Shown here piece after piece: positions 8,815-17,555 of a DNA stretch of 64,000 bases. The position numbers and the translations under genes are program-made. Every line of letters starts with the position of its first letter. Position 1 is the stretch's first letter. The notes beneath the pieces are model-generated. The model saw only the letters and a list, made by a program, of their open reading frames with translations. It was not told where the DNA came from and did not search any database. The DNA is from 21-14-0-10-47-8 sp966211795 (lineage in GTDB: Bacteria; Bdellovibrionota; Bdellovibrionia; Bdellovibrionales; Bdellovibrionaceae): NCBI GenBank assembly GCA_966211795.1, contig CBIHNW010000001.1, forward strand, positions 310,001 to 374,000. The letters are read 5' to 3'.

Positions 8815-10311
8815 CTAGAACTGCTTAGCAAGCTCAACGAAGGTGCGAATCATGGCGCCCGAAGCACCTTTCTTCGGACAGTAAGGCAAGCGATTGCCCG
8901 CCGCCCAGCCGGTGCCCGCGATATCAAAGTGAGCCCAAGGAATTCCTTCACCCACAAACTGCTCAAGGAACGCCGCCGCCGTCGCCGAACCTGCGCCTTT
9001 GGTTGAAGACATATTCGAAAGGTCCGCGTAGGTGCCTTTCATATCTTTCACGTGATGATCGGTCAGTGGCATGTTCCAAACCCACTCGCCCGAAGCTTCG
9101 GCTGCCGCCTCGATTTTCTTTTTCAAAGCATTATTGCGAGTGAAGTAGCCCGTGTGGATGTTTCCGAGAGCGACAACCATCGCGCCGGTCAATGTCGCCG
9201 CATCGATGATCATTTCTGGTTCTTGTTCGGTTGCGTAGCAAAGAGCATCCGCCAAGATCAGGCGACCTTCCGCATCGGTGTTGTTGATTTCAAATGACTT
9301 TCCGTTTCGCGCAAAGTGCACATCGCCTGGTTTGGTTGCGGAACCATTGACCAAGTTTTCAGTCGAAGGCACCAAGCAGATCAAGTTCACCTTCAGCTTC
9401 AATTTCGCGACAGCGATCGCGGCGCCGATCACGTTTGCGCCACCGCACATGTCGTATTTCATTTCTTCCATGCCGGCAGAAGGCTTGATGCTGATCCCAC
9501 CGCAGTCAAATGTCAGACCCTTGCCGACAAAAGCGATTGGCTTTTTCGAAGCGGCCGCGCCTTTGTATTCGAGAATGATAAAGCGGGGATCTTGATCCGA
9601 ACCCTGTGAAACGCCAAAGAGGCCGCCCATTTTTTCTTTCTTGATGCGAGCGCCATCCCAGATCGTGGCTTTAATCCCGGTGCCTTTGACCGCTTCGACC
9701 ACGGTGTCGGCCAAAATGGTCGGTGTCATCAGATTGCCGGGCATATCTCCCAGGCGCCGAGAAAAGTTGACACTTTCAGCAAGGATCAAGGCTTCTTGGA
9801 ATGCCTTTTTTGTCACGGCATCGGTTGCCAGTTTGGTTTCCAAACGCACAACCATGTCCATTTTCTTTTCTGTCGTTTCTTTTTTCTTCGATTTCAACTC
9901 GTCAAAGTTGTAATCGCTCAGCAAAAGACCTTCGGCAAATGCCTGAACGCATTTCGCAGCCTTGCGTTTGTCAGTGAGTGCGGCATCAATCGCGATGGTC
10001 GCATCGTTGGCTTTCAATGATTTTAAATGTCCTTGCACAACGGCCGCGGCTTGACGAAAAGCCTCGTGATCCATGGTTTCACCTAGACCAACGACCACGG
10101 CGTGACGGAACCCATCGACCTGAATGTCTCGATATAAGACAGAGTCCTGTGCCTTCGATGACAATTCTTTGCTCTCGATGGCGGATTTCAGCCTTGATTC
10201 CAACCCAGAGTGTGTCAACTTGATACTGTCGGTTTTACCTCTCTTGGAATTAACCGCGAAGGCAACCAAAACTGATCCAGACTGAGATGATTTTGTGAGT
10301 TCGATTATCAT
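8815..10311 (-). CDS. pepA: Leucyl aminopeptidase (M17 family, PepA)
   Basis: About 498 residues, the normal length for this cytosolic dinuclear-metal aminopeptidase, which removes N-terminal amino acids and helps recycle peptides. The C-terminal catalytic domain has VGKGLTFDCGG (Lys and Asp of the active site) and the family signature NTDAEGRL (about residue 345). The N-terminal regulatory domain is also present. I place the start at 10311, where AAGGGAG precedes the ATG; an 18-residue upstream extension is open but lacks a ribosome binding site. It is divergent from clpP. In a predator, intracellular peptidases may process prey-derived peptides (inference). Confidence 0.95.
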   Translation of the reverse strand: MIIELTKSSQSGSVLVAFAVNSKRGKTDSIKLTHSGLESRLKSAIESKELSSKAQDSVLYRDIQVDGFRHAVVVGLGETMDHEAFRQAAAVVQGHLKSLKANDATIAIDAALTDKRKAAKCVQAFAEGLLLSDYNFDELKSKKKETTEKKMDMVVRLETKLATDAVTKKAFQEALILAESVNFSRRLGDMPGNLMTPTILADTVVEAVKGTGIKATIWDGARIKKEKMGGLFGVSQGSDQDPRFIILEYKGAAASKKPIAFVGKGLTFDCGGISIKPSAGMEEMKYDMCGGANVIGAAIAVAKLKLKVNLICLVPSTENLVNGSATKPGDVHFARNGKSFEINNTDAEGRLILADALCYATEQEPEMIIDAATLTGAMVVALGNIHTGYFTRNNALKKKIEAAAEASGEWVWNMPLTDHHVKDMKGTYADLSNMSSTKGAGSATAAAFLEQFVGEGIPWAHFDIAGTGWAAGNRLPYCPKKGASGAMIRTFVELAKQF

Positions 10312-10431
10312 AGCACTCCCTTTGCATATCCTAAGATTGCAGAACGACAGAAATTGTAAGACCAAAGTCGATTGAAACTATGCTGTTTTTAGCCGAAAAG
10401 CAAATGACAGCCAGCTGAAAAGGAGAACACC

Positions 10432-11037
10432 GTGAACCTGATCCCTTACGTCATTGAGCAAAGCGCCCGAGGCGAACGAAGTTACGACATCTATTCCCGT
10501 CTTTTGAAGGATCGTATCGTGATCCTGGGATCTGCGGTGACCGATGAAGTGGCCAATAGTTTAATCGCACAATTTCTGTTCCTCGAGGTAGACAACCCCG
10601 AGAAAGATATCCACCTTTACATCAACTCGCCGGGTGGATCGGTGTCTGCCGGTTTAGCCATTTACGACATGATGCAATTCGTGAAATGTGATGTGGCAAC
10701 GTATTGCCTCGGAATGGCCGCTTCGATGGGATCTTTGTTGCTCACTGCGGGAACAAAAGGCAAACGTTATGCTATGCCCAATAGTCGTATCATGATCCAT
10801 CAGCCTCACTTGGGCGGAGGCGGGATCGGTGGTCAGGTCACTGACATCGAAATCCACGCTCGCGAATTGGTGAAGACCAAAGAAAAGCTGACCCGGGTTT
10901 ACGTGGATCACACCGGACGCGATTATGAAAGTCTCGCCAAAACAATGGAGCGGGATCACTATATGAGTGCGATGGACGCAAAGGAATTTGGATTGATTGA
11001 TTCAGTTGTTGAATTCAGAAAGAGCAAAGGGAAATAA
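10432..11037 (+). CDS. clpP: ATP-dependent Clp protease proteolytic subunit
   Basis: 201 residues, full length for ClpP. The catalytic triad is visible: Ser in GMAASMGSLL, His in SRIMIHQPHLG, and Asp in SAMDAKEFGLID. It forms a double heptameric chamber that degrades substrates fed by ClpX, including tmRNA-tagged proteins (tmRNA is encoded at 52675). Translation starts at GTG, preceded by AAGGAG. clpX follows after only 3 bp, so the two are one operon. Confidence 0.97.
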   Translation: MNLIPYVIEQSARGERSYDIYSRLLKDRIVILGSAVTDEVANSLIAQFLFLEVDNPEKDIHLYINSPGGSVSAGLAIYDMMQFVKCDVATYCLGMAASMGSLLLTAGTKGKRYAMPNSRIMIHQPHLGGGGIGGQVTDIEIHARELVKTKEKLTRVYVDHTGRDYESLAKTMERDHYMSAMDAKEFGLIDSVVEFRKSKGK

Positions 11038-11040
11038 CCA

Positions 11041-12333
11041 ATGAGCACGAAAGATTCAGGAACACTCCGCTGCAGTTTTTGTGGAAAAGGCCAAAAAGAG
11101 GTCAAGAAATTGATCGCTGGCCCCGGCGTTTACATCTGTGATGAGTGCATTGACCTTTGCATGGACATTATCGACGAGGAAAAAGAAAAAGAGACGTCGG
11201 TCAAAGGAACTTTCAAAGTTCCGAAACCAGCGGACATCAAAGGTTTCCTGGATGATTACGTCATCGGTCAGTTGAAAGCGAAGAAATCGCTGGCGGTTGC
11301 GGTTCACAACCACTACAAGCGAATCAACGCCATACAGTCTGGCAAAAAATCTCAAGATGTTGAATTGCAAAAATCCAACATTCTGTTGATCGGTCCAACC
11401 GGTTCAGGAAAAACTTTGCTCGCGCAAACGATCGCTAAAATTTTGAATGTTCCTTTCGCCATGGCGGATGCCACGACATTGACCGAAGCCGGTTACGTTG
11501 GTGAAGACGTCGAGAATGTAGTTCTCAATCTCTTGCAAGCGGCGGACTGGGATGTCGAGAAAGCTCAACGCGGAGTGATCTACATCGACGAAATCGATAA
11601 GATCTCTCGCAAATCTGAAAATCCATCGATCACGCGAGACGTATCTGGTGAGGGCGTGCAGCAGGCTTTGTTGAAAATCTTGGAAGGAACAGTTGCGAAC
11701 TTGCCGCCAAAAGGTGGTCGTAAACATCCGCAACAGGAATTCATTCAGGTTGATACTTCGAACATCTTGTTCATCTGCGGTGGTGCTTTTGTCGGTTTGG
11801 AAAAATTGATCGAAAGCCGCACCTCGAATAAAACAATGGGTATCGCGGCCGACATCAAAACGGTGCAGGAAAAAGAAGCTGGCGAAAATATTCTGCAAAA
11901 AGTAGAGCCAGATGATTTGACCAAGTTCGGTTTGATCCCGGAATTCATCGGTCGTCTGCCGGTGATGGCGGTTCTGGATCCTTTGGAAGAGCAAGCTTTG
12001 GTCGAAATTCTGATCAAGCCAAAGAATGCGCTGACAAAACAGTACCAAAAGCTGTTTGGCTTTGAAGGTGTTGAGCTCAAATTCACGGATAAAGCAGTGA
12101 AGGCGATTGCGCAGCAGGCCTTGAAACGCCGAACGGGTGCTCGTGGTCTTCGTGGTGTGATCGAATCTTCGATGCTGGACATCATGTTCGACATTCCTTC
12201 ACGTACCAACGTGAAAGAAGTCGTGATTGATGAAACAGTGATCGAACAAGGCGCCGCTCCAAAATTGGTCTACAAGACTGAAGAGGAGATGCGTGTCGAC
12301 GACGCCAAGAAGGGCTCTGCAGAAAGCGCATAG
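11041..12333 (+). CDS. clpX: ClpX, AAA+ unfoldase of the Clp protease
   Basis: 430 residues. The N-terminal zinc-binding domain has four cysteines (CSFCGKG ... CDECIDLC), followed by Walker A GPTGSGKT and Walker B VIYIDEIDK, and the C-terminal sensor-2 region (RRTGARGLR). It unfolds proteins and threads them into ClpP. Length is normal. It starts 3 bp after the clpP stop and ends before a strong terminator at 12379. Confidence 0.97.
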   Translation: MSTKDSGTLRCSFCGKGQKEVKKLIAGPGVYICDECIDLCMDIIDEEKEKETSVKGTFKVPKPADIKGFLDDYVIGQLKAKKSLAVAVHNHYKRINAIQSGKKSQDVELQKSNILLIGPTGSGKTLLAQTIAKILNVPFAMADATTLTEAGYVGEDVENVVLNLLQAADWDVEKAQRGVIYIDEIDKISRKSENPSITRDVSGEGVQQALLKILEGTVANLPPKGGRKHPQQEFIQVDTSNILFICGGAFVGLEKLIESRTSNKTMGIAADIKTVQEKEAGENILQKVEPDDLTKFGLIPEFIGRLPVMAVLDPLEEQALVEILIKPKNALTKQYQKLFGFEGVELKFTDKAVKAIAQQALKRRTGARGLRGVIESSMLDIMFDIPSRTNVKEVVIDETVIEQGAAPKLVYKTEEEMRVDDAKKGSAESA

Positions 12334-12378
12334 TTGCGCAAGGCTAGCTCGTTGAAATTTTTTTGTAACTAAACAGAA

Positions 12379-12406
12379 AACCCCTCGCGAAATCGAGGGG
12401 TTTTTT
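12379..12406 (+). terminator. Rho-independent terminator of clpPX
   Basis: CCCCTCG (12381-12387) pairs perfectly with CGAGGGG (12394-12400) and is followed by six T residues. Confidence 0.9.
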
Positions 12407-12670
12407 GCTTTCTAAAACGAGTGCTTTTTAAAATTGCGAAACATGGCGTTTTTATATTTTATATTATGAAAAATTCGTTCACATCACCTAGGACTCTCGA
12501 TACCATCAATAATAACGAAGTTCCCTAACTGTTCTGATTGCAGAAGGGGTCATCAGGGGACGATTGCCAACCGTTGCAGGAACAAAGGTTGATGATCAAG
12601 AGATGACAGCCGGACCATAGTCCTGTTCGAGAACGTCTTAGGTAATTTCATCTTCAAGGAGGGAGACAGA
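12407..12670 (+). promoter_or_regulatory. Intergenic leader region of lon
   Basis: After the clpPX terminator there is no gene before lon. The region has an AT-rich stretch (about 12445-12480) that could hold a promoter, and a good ribosome binding site (AGGAGGGAG) just before lon. I see no clear sigma-32-type or other named operator. Confidence 0.35.
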
Positions 12671-15151
12671 ATGTCGGCGACCAATAACTCGCAACTACCA
12701 ATGTTACCATTAAGGGACTTGATCATATTTCCACATATGATGATGCCCCTGTTCGTCGGCCGCGAAAAGAGCATCAATGCTCTGGAAGAGGCGATGAGCA
12801 AGCAGACCGACATCGTGTTGGCGGCCCAAAAAGACGCCAAAACCAACAACCCAGAACCCAAAGACATCTACAGTGTTGGGACCGTGGGCACCATCATTCA
12901 GCTTTTGCGACTTCCAGATGGAACCGTGAAAGTTTTGGTGGAAGGTAAGCGCCGGGTCAAAATCAAAGGCTTCGTGCCAAACGACAATTTTTTCGTCGTC
13001 AGCACTGAAGACGTGAACGAAGAAATTCAGAGCCAAGTTGAAACTCAGGCTTTGATTCGTTCGGTCAAAACAACTTTTGAAACTTACGTCAAACTGAACA
13101 AACGCATTCCACCAGAAATTCTGATGCGCGTGTCGACGATTGAATCTGCAGGGGAGCTTGCGGATATCATCGTGGCTCAGTTGAACCTGAAACTTGAAGA
13201 CAAACAAAAAGTTTTGGAAATCTTCGATCCGGGTAAACGTCTGGAACATTTGCTGAACACCATGACGGGCGAAATCGAAATTCTCGAGGTCGAGAAGAAG
13301 ATCCGCACCCGCGTGAAGAAGCAAATGGAGCGCTCGCAGAAGGAATACTATCTGAACGAGCAAATGCAGGCGATCCAAAAAGAGTTGGGAGAGAAAGACG
13401 ACTACCAACAGGAGCTTGCGGATCTCGAGGAAAAGGCCAACAAGAAAAAAATGTCGGTCGAAGCCAAAGAGAAGATCAAAAAAGAAATCAAGAAACTGAA
13501 AATGATGTCGCCAATGTCTGCGGAAGCGACAGTGGTTCGAAACTATATCGACTGGGTTCTTTCTTTGCCTTGGCAGGAATACTCGGAAGAAAAGCACGAC
13601 ATCCGTTTCGCCGAAGACGTGCTGAACGAAGATCACTGGGGTCTCGAGAAGGTCAAAGACCGTATCTTGGAATACCTGGCCGTTCTTTCGATCGCCAACA
13701 ACATGAAGGGTCCAATCTTGTGTCTCGTCGGGCCTCCGGGGGTTGGTAAGACCTCTCTGGCACGTTCGATCGCAAAATCTTTGAATCGCTCTTTCGCCCG
13801 TATCTCTTTGGGTGGCGTGCGTGACGAAGCCGAGATCCGTGGTCATAGAAAAACATACGTTGGAGCGATGCCAGGTAAAATCCTGCAAGCGCTTCGCAAG
13901 GTCGACAAAGGCAATCCGCTCGTGTTGTTGGATGAGATCGACAAGATGGCATCTGATTTCCGCGGTGACCCAAGCTCGGCGATGCTCGAGGTTTTGGATC
14001 CAGAGCAGAACAACAACTTCCAAGATCACTACTTGGAACTTGAGTATGATCTTTCAAAGGTGATGTTCATCGCGACCGCGAACTCGTTGCACACGATTCC
14101 GCGTCCGTTGTTGGATCGTATGGAAATCATCGGTCTTGAGGGTTACACCGAGACCGAGAAATACCATATCGGTAAGAACTATCTGGTTCCGAAGCAATTG
14201 GAAATGCACGGTCTTCAAGATCGCAAAGTGCAGATCCAAGAGCAGAGTTTGAAAAACATCATCCGTTTTTATACCAAAGAAGCGGGTGTTCGTAATCTCG
14301 AGAGACAGATTGCCAACGTTTGCCGTAAGGTCGCTCGCGATATCGTACGCGAAGAAGCGGTTGCTGACATGAAGAATGGCAGCAAGAAAGCAGCGGAAGG
14401 CAAGGGCAGCAAGAAGGCGGCTACGAAAAAAGCAGCAGCCTATGTTGTCACTCCGAAGAAACTGGTCGAGTTGCTGGGCCCAGAGAAATACAAAATGGGC
14501 AAAATCGAAGAGCAAAACGAAATCGGCTTGGTCAACGGTATGGCGTGGACCGAAGTGGGTGGAGACTTGCTGGCGATCGAGGCGACCGTGGTTCCCGGAA
14601 AAGGAAAATTCACGGTCACAGGTCAGCTCGGCGATGTGATGAAGGAATCTTGCTCGGCAGCGATGAGCTACGTGCGATCACGCGGACCTTTGTTCGGACT
14701 GGCGAAAGAATACTTCCAGGACATCGATGTTCACATCCATTTGCCTGAAGGCGCGACTCCGAAAGACGGTCCTTCTGCTGGTATCGGATTGTGTACCGCG
14801 ATCGTTTCGGCGATCACCAGAATCCCTGTGAAACGAACCGTGGCAATGACCGGTGAGGTCAGCTTGCGCGGTAAGGTTTGGGCGATCGGTGGTTTGAAAG
14901 AAAAGATCATGGCGGCTCACCGTGGCGGCATCAAAGTCATCATGTGCCCGAAAGAAAATGAAAAAGACTTGAAGGACATTCCAAAAGAAATCCTGAAAGA
15001 TCTCAAAGTCATTCTCGTCGATCACGTCGATCAAGTTTTGGTCAACGCGTTGGATATTAAAAATCCTAAAGAGTTGTTCAAGGTCCAAAAAGAACAAAAT
15101 TTCGGCATCAAGGCTCATTTTACCGGTCAAGCATTGGCGCAAACGCACTGA
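12671..15151 (+). CDS. lon: Lon protease (ATP-dependent Ser-Lys protease)
   Basis: 826 residues with the LonA layout: N-terminal substrate-binding domain, coiled coil (about 215-290), AAA+ domain with GPPGVGKT (residues 354-361) and LVLLDEIDKM, then the protease domain with catalytic Ser in KDGPSAGIG (Ser about 702) and the Lys in GGLKEKIMAAHRGG (about 745). It degrades misfolded and regulatory proteins in the cytoplasm. Between the AAA+ and protease domains there is an extra Lys/Ala-rich stretch (about residues 567-590) not present in the E. coli protein. The ATG has AGGAGGGAG upstream. Monocistronic, with its own terminator. Confidence 0.97.
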   Translation: MSATNNSQLPMLPLRDLIIFPHMMMPLFVGREKSINALEEAMSKQTDIVLAAQKDAKTNNPEPKDIYSVGTVGTIIQLLRLPDGTVKVLVEGKRRVKIKGFVPNDNFFVVSTEDVNEEIQSQVETQALIRSVKTTFETYVKLNKRIPPEILMRVSTIESAGELADIIVAQLNLKLEDKQKVLEIFDPGKRLEHLLNTMTGEIEILEVEKKIRTRVKKQMERSQKEYYLNEQMQAIQKELGEKDDYQQELADLEEKANKKKMSVEAKEKIKKEIKKLKMMSPMSAEATVVRNYIDWVLSLPWQEYSEEKHDIRFAEDVLNEDHWGLEKVKDRILEYLAVLSIANNMKGPILCLVGPPGVGKTSLARSIAKSLNRSFARISLGGVRDEAEIRGHRKTYVGAMPGKILQALRKVDKGNPLVLLDEIDKMASDFRGDPSSAMLEVLDPEQNNNFQDHYLELEYDLSKVMFIATANSLHTIPRPLLDRMEIIGLEGYTETEKYHIGKNYLVPKQLEMHGLQDRKVQIQEQSLKNIIRFYTKEAGVRNLERQIANVCRKVARDIVREEAVADMKNGSKKAAEGKGSKKAATKKAAAYVVTPKKLVELLGPEKYKMGKIEEQNEIGLVNGMAWTEVGGDLLAIEATVVPGKGKFTVTGQLGDVMKESCSAAMSYVRSRGPLFGLAKEYFQDIDVHIHLPEGATPKDGPSAGIGLCTAIVSAITRIPVKRTVAMTGEVSLRGKVWAIGGLKEKIMAAHRGGIKVIMCPKENEKDLKDIPKEILKDLKVILVDHVDQVLVNALDIKNPKELFKVQKEQNFGIKAHFTGQALAQTH

Positions 15152-15200
15152 TTTGACCGAAATTAAGTGAACCTAAACGAAAAATTTAAGATTTTTTTGA

Positions 15201-15228
15201 AAGGCTCCCGCTAAGGGGGCCTTTTCTA
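15201..15228 (+). terminator. Terminator of lon
   Basis: AAGGCTCCC (15201-15209) pairs with the GGGGGCCTT run ending at 15223, followed by T-rich sequence. Confidence 0.8.
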
Positions 15229-15377
15229 TTTAAACCCTTGTTATCTTCGCAGTTTAAGCTCTGCACTAAGCTGTGGATAAGAGCCATCTTGCAAGCCACC
15301 ATGCACGTATAATGAGCAGCGTAACGACATAGTCGGTTGACGAACTGTCAGGAATTTGTGAGAACGGTTCGGCCCTG

Positions 15378-16520
15378 ATGACAACGCTAACACAAAACAA
15401 AAAATCTGAATCAGTTTATGATCGTCTGTACGAGCTCGGAAAGCTTTATTCAGATCGTGGCGATTTTGTCATGGCCATCCCGAAGCTCACCGAGGCCGCG
15501 GCGGGATATCATCAGGATAAAAACTTTTCGGCTTATCTGGATTGTCAAAATCATCTCCTGCGAATTTATGCCGAGCGCGAACAGTTCGAAGACATCCAAA
15601 TTCTGAAAGAAAAAATTCAAGATCTGGTTTTGAAAGAAGGCTTCGAGCTGAATTCAAAAACCTATTACACCTTGGCCCTGTGTGCCTCTTATAAAGGGCA
15701 AACCGAAACAGCGCTTGAATACCTTCAAAAGGCCCTGGCAATTGCACTGGCGACCGATCACAAGCGCGATATCTGCTACGCCATTAATGGTCTCGCGATT
15801 TGTTACAAGAACCTGGGCAAATATGCCGAGTCCTTGAAAGAGATCTACAATCTCCAGATCTTTTTCCAAGTTTTAGAAATTCCCGAAGTCCGCATGGCTT
15901 CGCAAATTTTGAACGCACAAATTTTCAACGAGCTGAAACGCTACGATCAAGCGCTCGAACTTTTGTGGCAGACCTATGATCTGTTGAAAGAGCATAAGAT
16001 TTTGCACGTTCATCTGCGGGTCATTTACAACATGGGACGTACTTACATGTTGATGGGTGATAAAGAAGTGGCGCGCACGCATTTCAAGCTGGCGCATCGA
16101 TCTTTGGATCCGCAAAACATGGTTCGTTTGTCTCGAAGCGTGAACGAAGCCCTGCAAGAGCTGGGTGGAGATTCCGTTAGCAATTACGATTTAATTTTCG
16201 AAATGGAAAATCATTCTGTTGTCGAGAAGAAGCTGGGTCGCATTGATTTTAAAAACCAATTTATCTTGATGGATCTGCTACGCCTGTTCGTACAGAACCA
16301 GGGTCAGGTGTTCTCGAAAGAATACCTGGTCGAACAAGTTTGGCGTCAAAATTACGATCCGGCCATTCACGACAACAAGATCTACGTCACGATCAAGCGT
16401 CTGCGAAAGATGATTGAGCCGGATTACGACAAGCCGAAATATATTTTCCGTGCGAAAAACGGTTATTTTATGAACAAATCCGCAAGGGTGCTCATTGAAA
16501 GTAGAGGGGAACAACAATGA
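15378..16520 (+). CDS. TPR protein with C-terminal OmpR/PhoB-type winged helix
   Basis: 380 residues. Residues about 10-260 are tandem TPR-like helices (for example YYTLALCASYKGQTETALEYLQKAL and AINGLAICYKNLGKYAESL). Residues about 280-375 form a transcriptional-regulator winged helix of the OmpR C-terminal type (VFSKEYLVEQVWR, YVTIKRLRKMIEPD and a terminal hairpin FRAKNGYFM). There is no receiver domain, so the signal is probably sensed by protein or ligand binding to the TPR part. It overlaps the secreted-protein gene downstream by ATGA, suggesting they act together. No strong ribosome binding site is visible at this ATG. Confidence 0.85.
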   Translation: MTTLTQNKKSESVYDRLYELGKLYSDRGDFVMAIPKLTEAAAGYHQDKNFSAYLDCQNHLLRIYAEREQFEDIQILKEKIQDLVLKEGFELNSKTYYTLALCASYKGQTETALEYLQKALAIALATDHKRDICYAINGLAICYKNLGKYAESLKEIYNLQIFFQVLEIPEVRMASQILNAQIFNELKRYDQALELLWQTYDLLKEHKILHVHLRVIYNMGRTYMLMGDKEVARTHFKLAHRSLDPQNMVRLSRSVNEALQELGGDSVSNYDLIFEMENHSVVEKKLGRIDFKNQFILMDLLRLFVQNQGQVFSKEYLVEQVWRQNYDPAIHDNKIYVTIKRLRKMIEPDYDKPKYIFRAKNGYFMNKSARVLIESRGEQQ

Positions 16521-17014
16521 GATTTTTACTAGCATTGGTGATGTGTTTGGGAATGAGTTTTCCCGGACACGCTGATCCGGGGGATACTTGGCCATGGGGG
16601 GCAGAGATTCCGTTTCCGTGGAAGGGCATCCAGGGCACATGGTCCGTTCACTTTGGTGACACTTTAATTTATTTCTCATTCCGCACCGTTCAATCCAGCA
16701 AGGGAACCAACCAACTGGAAGTGACCGAATATCAAGGCGGCAGCTGCCAGGTTCTGGCTCATGGCGGGGGCTTTGAAGAAGAGCGCGTCGTGCGCGGATT
16801 GATCTTGGATGGCAAAGATGCAAAGAACATCACGATCCATGTATTCAGCGAAGCGGCTTTGAAGTATGGACGGGACGAAGTGTCCGCCCATCGCAAGAGC
16901 AAGACCTACACCGTCTTAAATATCAGCGGTTTGAATGATGAGAATCCCGAAGCTTACGAGCTTCACAAGGTTCACAACAGCCCAACCGGAATTTGCCCGA
17001 AGAAAAAACGTTAA
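16517..17014 (+). CDS. Small secreted protein coupled to the TPR/winged-helix regulator
   Basis: 165 residues with a Sec signal peptide (MRFLLALVMCLGMSFPGHADP, cleavage near HAD). The mature part contains two cysteines and has no domain I recognise. Its ATG overlaps the stop of the regulator gene (ATGA), so the two are translated from one message. It ends in front of a hairpin at 17022-17046. A sensory or effector partner of the regulator is possible but not shown. Confidence 0.65.
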   Translation: MRFLLALVMCLGMSFPGHADPGDTWPWGAEIPFPWKGIQGTWSVHFGDTLIYFSFRTVQSSKGTNQLEVTEYQGGSCQVLAHGGGFEEERVVRGLILDGKDAKNITIHVFSEAALKYGRDEVSAHRKSKTYTVLNISGLNDENPEAYELHKVHNSPTGICPKKKR

Positions 17015-17021
17015 AAAACGG

Positions 17022-17046
17022 CGGTCGACCTTAAAAATGTCGACCG
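17022..17046 (+). terminator. Hairpin after the regulator/secreted protein operon
   Basis: CGGTCGAC (17022-17029) pairs with GTCGACCG (17039-17046), with an A-rich loop. Only a weak T-run follows. Confidence 0.55.
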
Positions 17047-17052
17047 TAGCAT

Positions 17053-17081
17053 TTGACAAAGTCTAGGAAGGGTCGTAAATC
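17053..17081 (+). promoter_or_regulatory. Likely promoter of tRNA-Val
   Basis: TTGACA at 17053-17058 is a consensus -35 box. A weak -10 candidate, TAAATC, lies 17 bp further on (17076-17081), about 19 bp before the tRNA. A hairpin GAAGGGTC/GACCCTTC (17067-17090) overlaps the -10 region. Confidence 0.5.
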
Positions 17082-17099
17082 AGACCCTTCTATACCAAT

Positions 17100-17175
17100 A
17101 GGGAGTTAGCTCAGTTGGTAGAGCGCCACCCTTACAAGGTGGATGTCGCAGGTTCGAATCCTGTACTCCCTACCA
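17100..17175 (+). tRNA. tRNA-Val (anticodon UAC)
   Basis: The cloverleaf is complete: acceptor AGGGAGT with ACTCCCT, D-arm GCTC/GAGC, anticodon stem CCACC/GGTGG with loop CTTACAA (anticodon TAC), T-arm GCAGG TTCGAAT CCTGT, discriminator A and an encoded CCA. Confidence 0.97.
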
Positions 17176-17231
17176 TTTCTTTCGACACCGATCCTGCTCA
17201 TTTTTAATAAAATTTCGCCACTGGTCTCTCT

Positions 17232-17345
17232 ACATTCTGTTATTGGCAATCGGCTCCGCCGATCGCTTGTAAACGACTTTGTCGTTTACCTCGCTTCCCA
17301 GTTGGGTCGTTACATTCTGTTGTTGGCAATCGGCTTCGCCGATCG
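17232..17345. repeat. Tandem hairpin repeats downstream of tRNA-Val
   Basis: A 34-bp unit occurs twice in direct orientation (17232-17265 and 17312-17345) with 2 differences. Each contains the palindrome ATCGGC-nnn-GCCGAT. Between the copies is another perfect palindrome, GTAAACGAC-TTT-GTCGTTTAC (17269-17289). The rest of the gap up to 17555 shows no gene. It could be a REP-like element or three folded RNA hairpins. Confidence 0.75.
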
Positions 17346-17555
17346 TTTTATTGGGCGCTTTTAAAGCTTAGATACGAATTTATTCGAATCCCTTTTTGTC
17401 ATTCATTGAAAATCATCAATTACAGAAAGACCTTTGTGATGGCTGGGACAGTGGTATTGGTTGATCGAGAAAAATGTGTCTCAGATTGAGACGTCCAGAA
17501 TGGATCGAATATTTGAACATCGAGTTGGATTGATCAGGGACCGATAAGTTTTCAG

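Noticed and set aside
12710..14029. 439-codon open frame on the minus strand within lon
   Set aside because: It is an antisense shadow of the lon coding sequence, with a Phe/His-rich composition and no start signal.
17232..17345. CRISPR array
   Set aside because: Only two copies, each internally palindromic, no regular spacers and no cas genes anywhere in the window.
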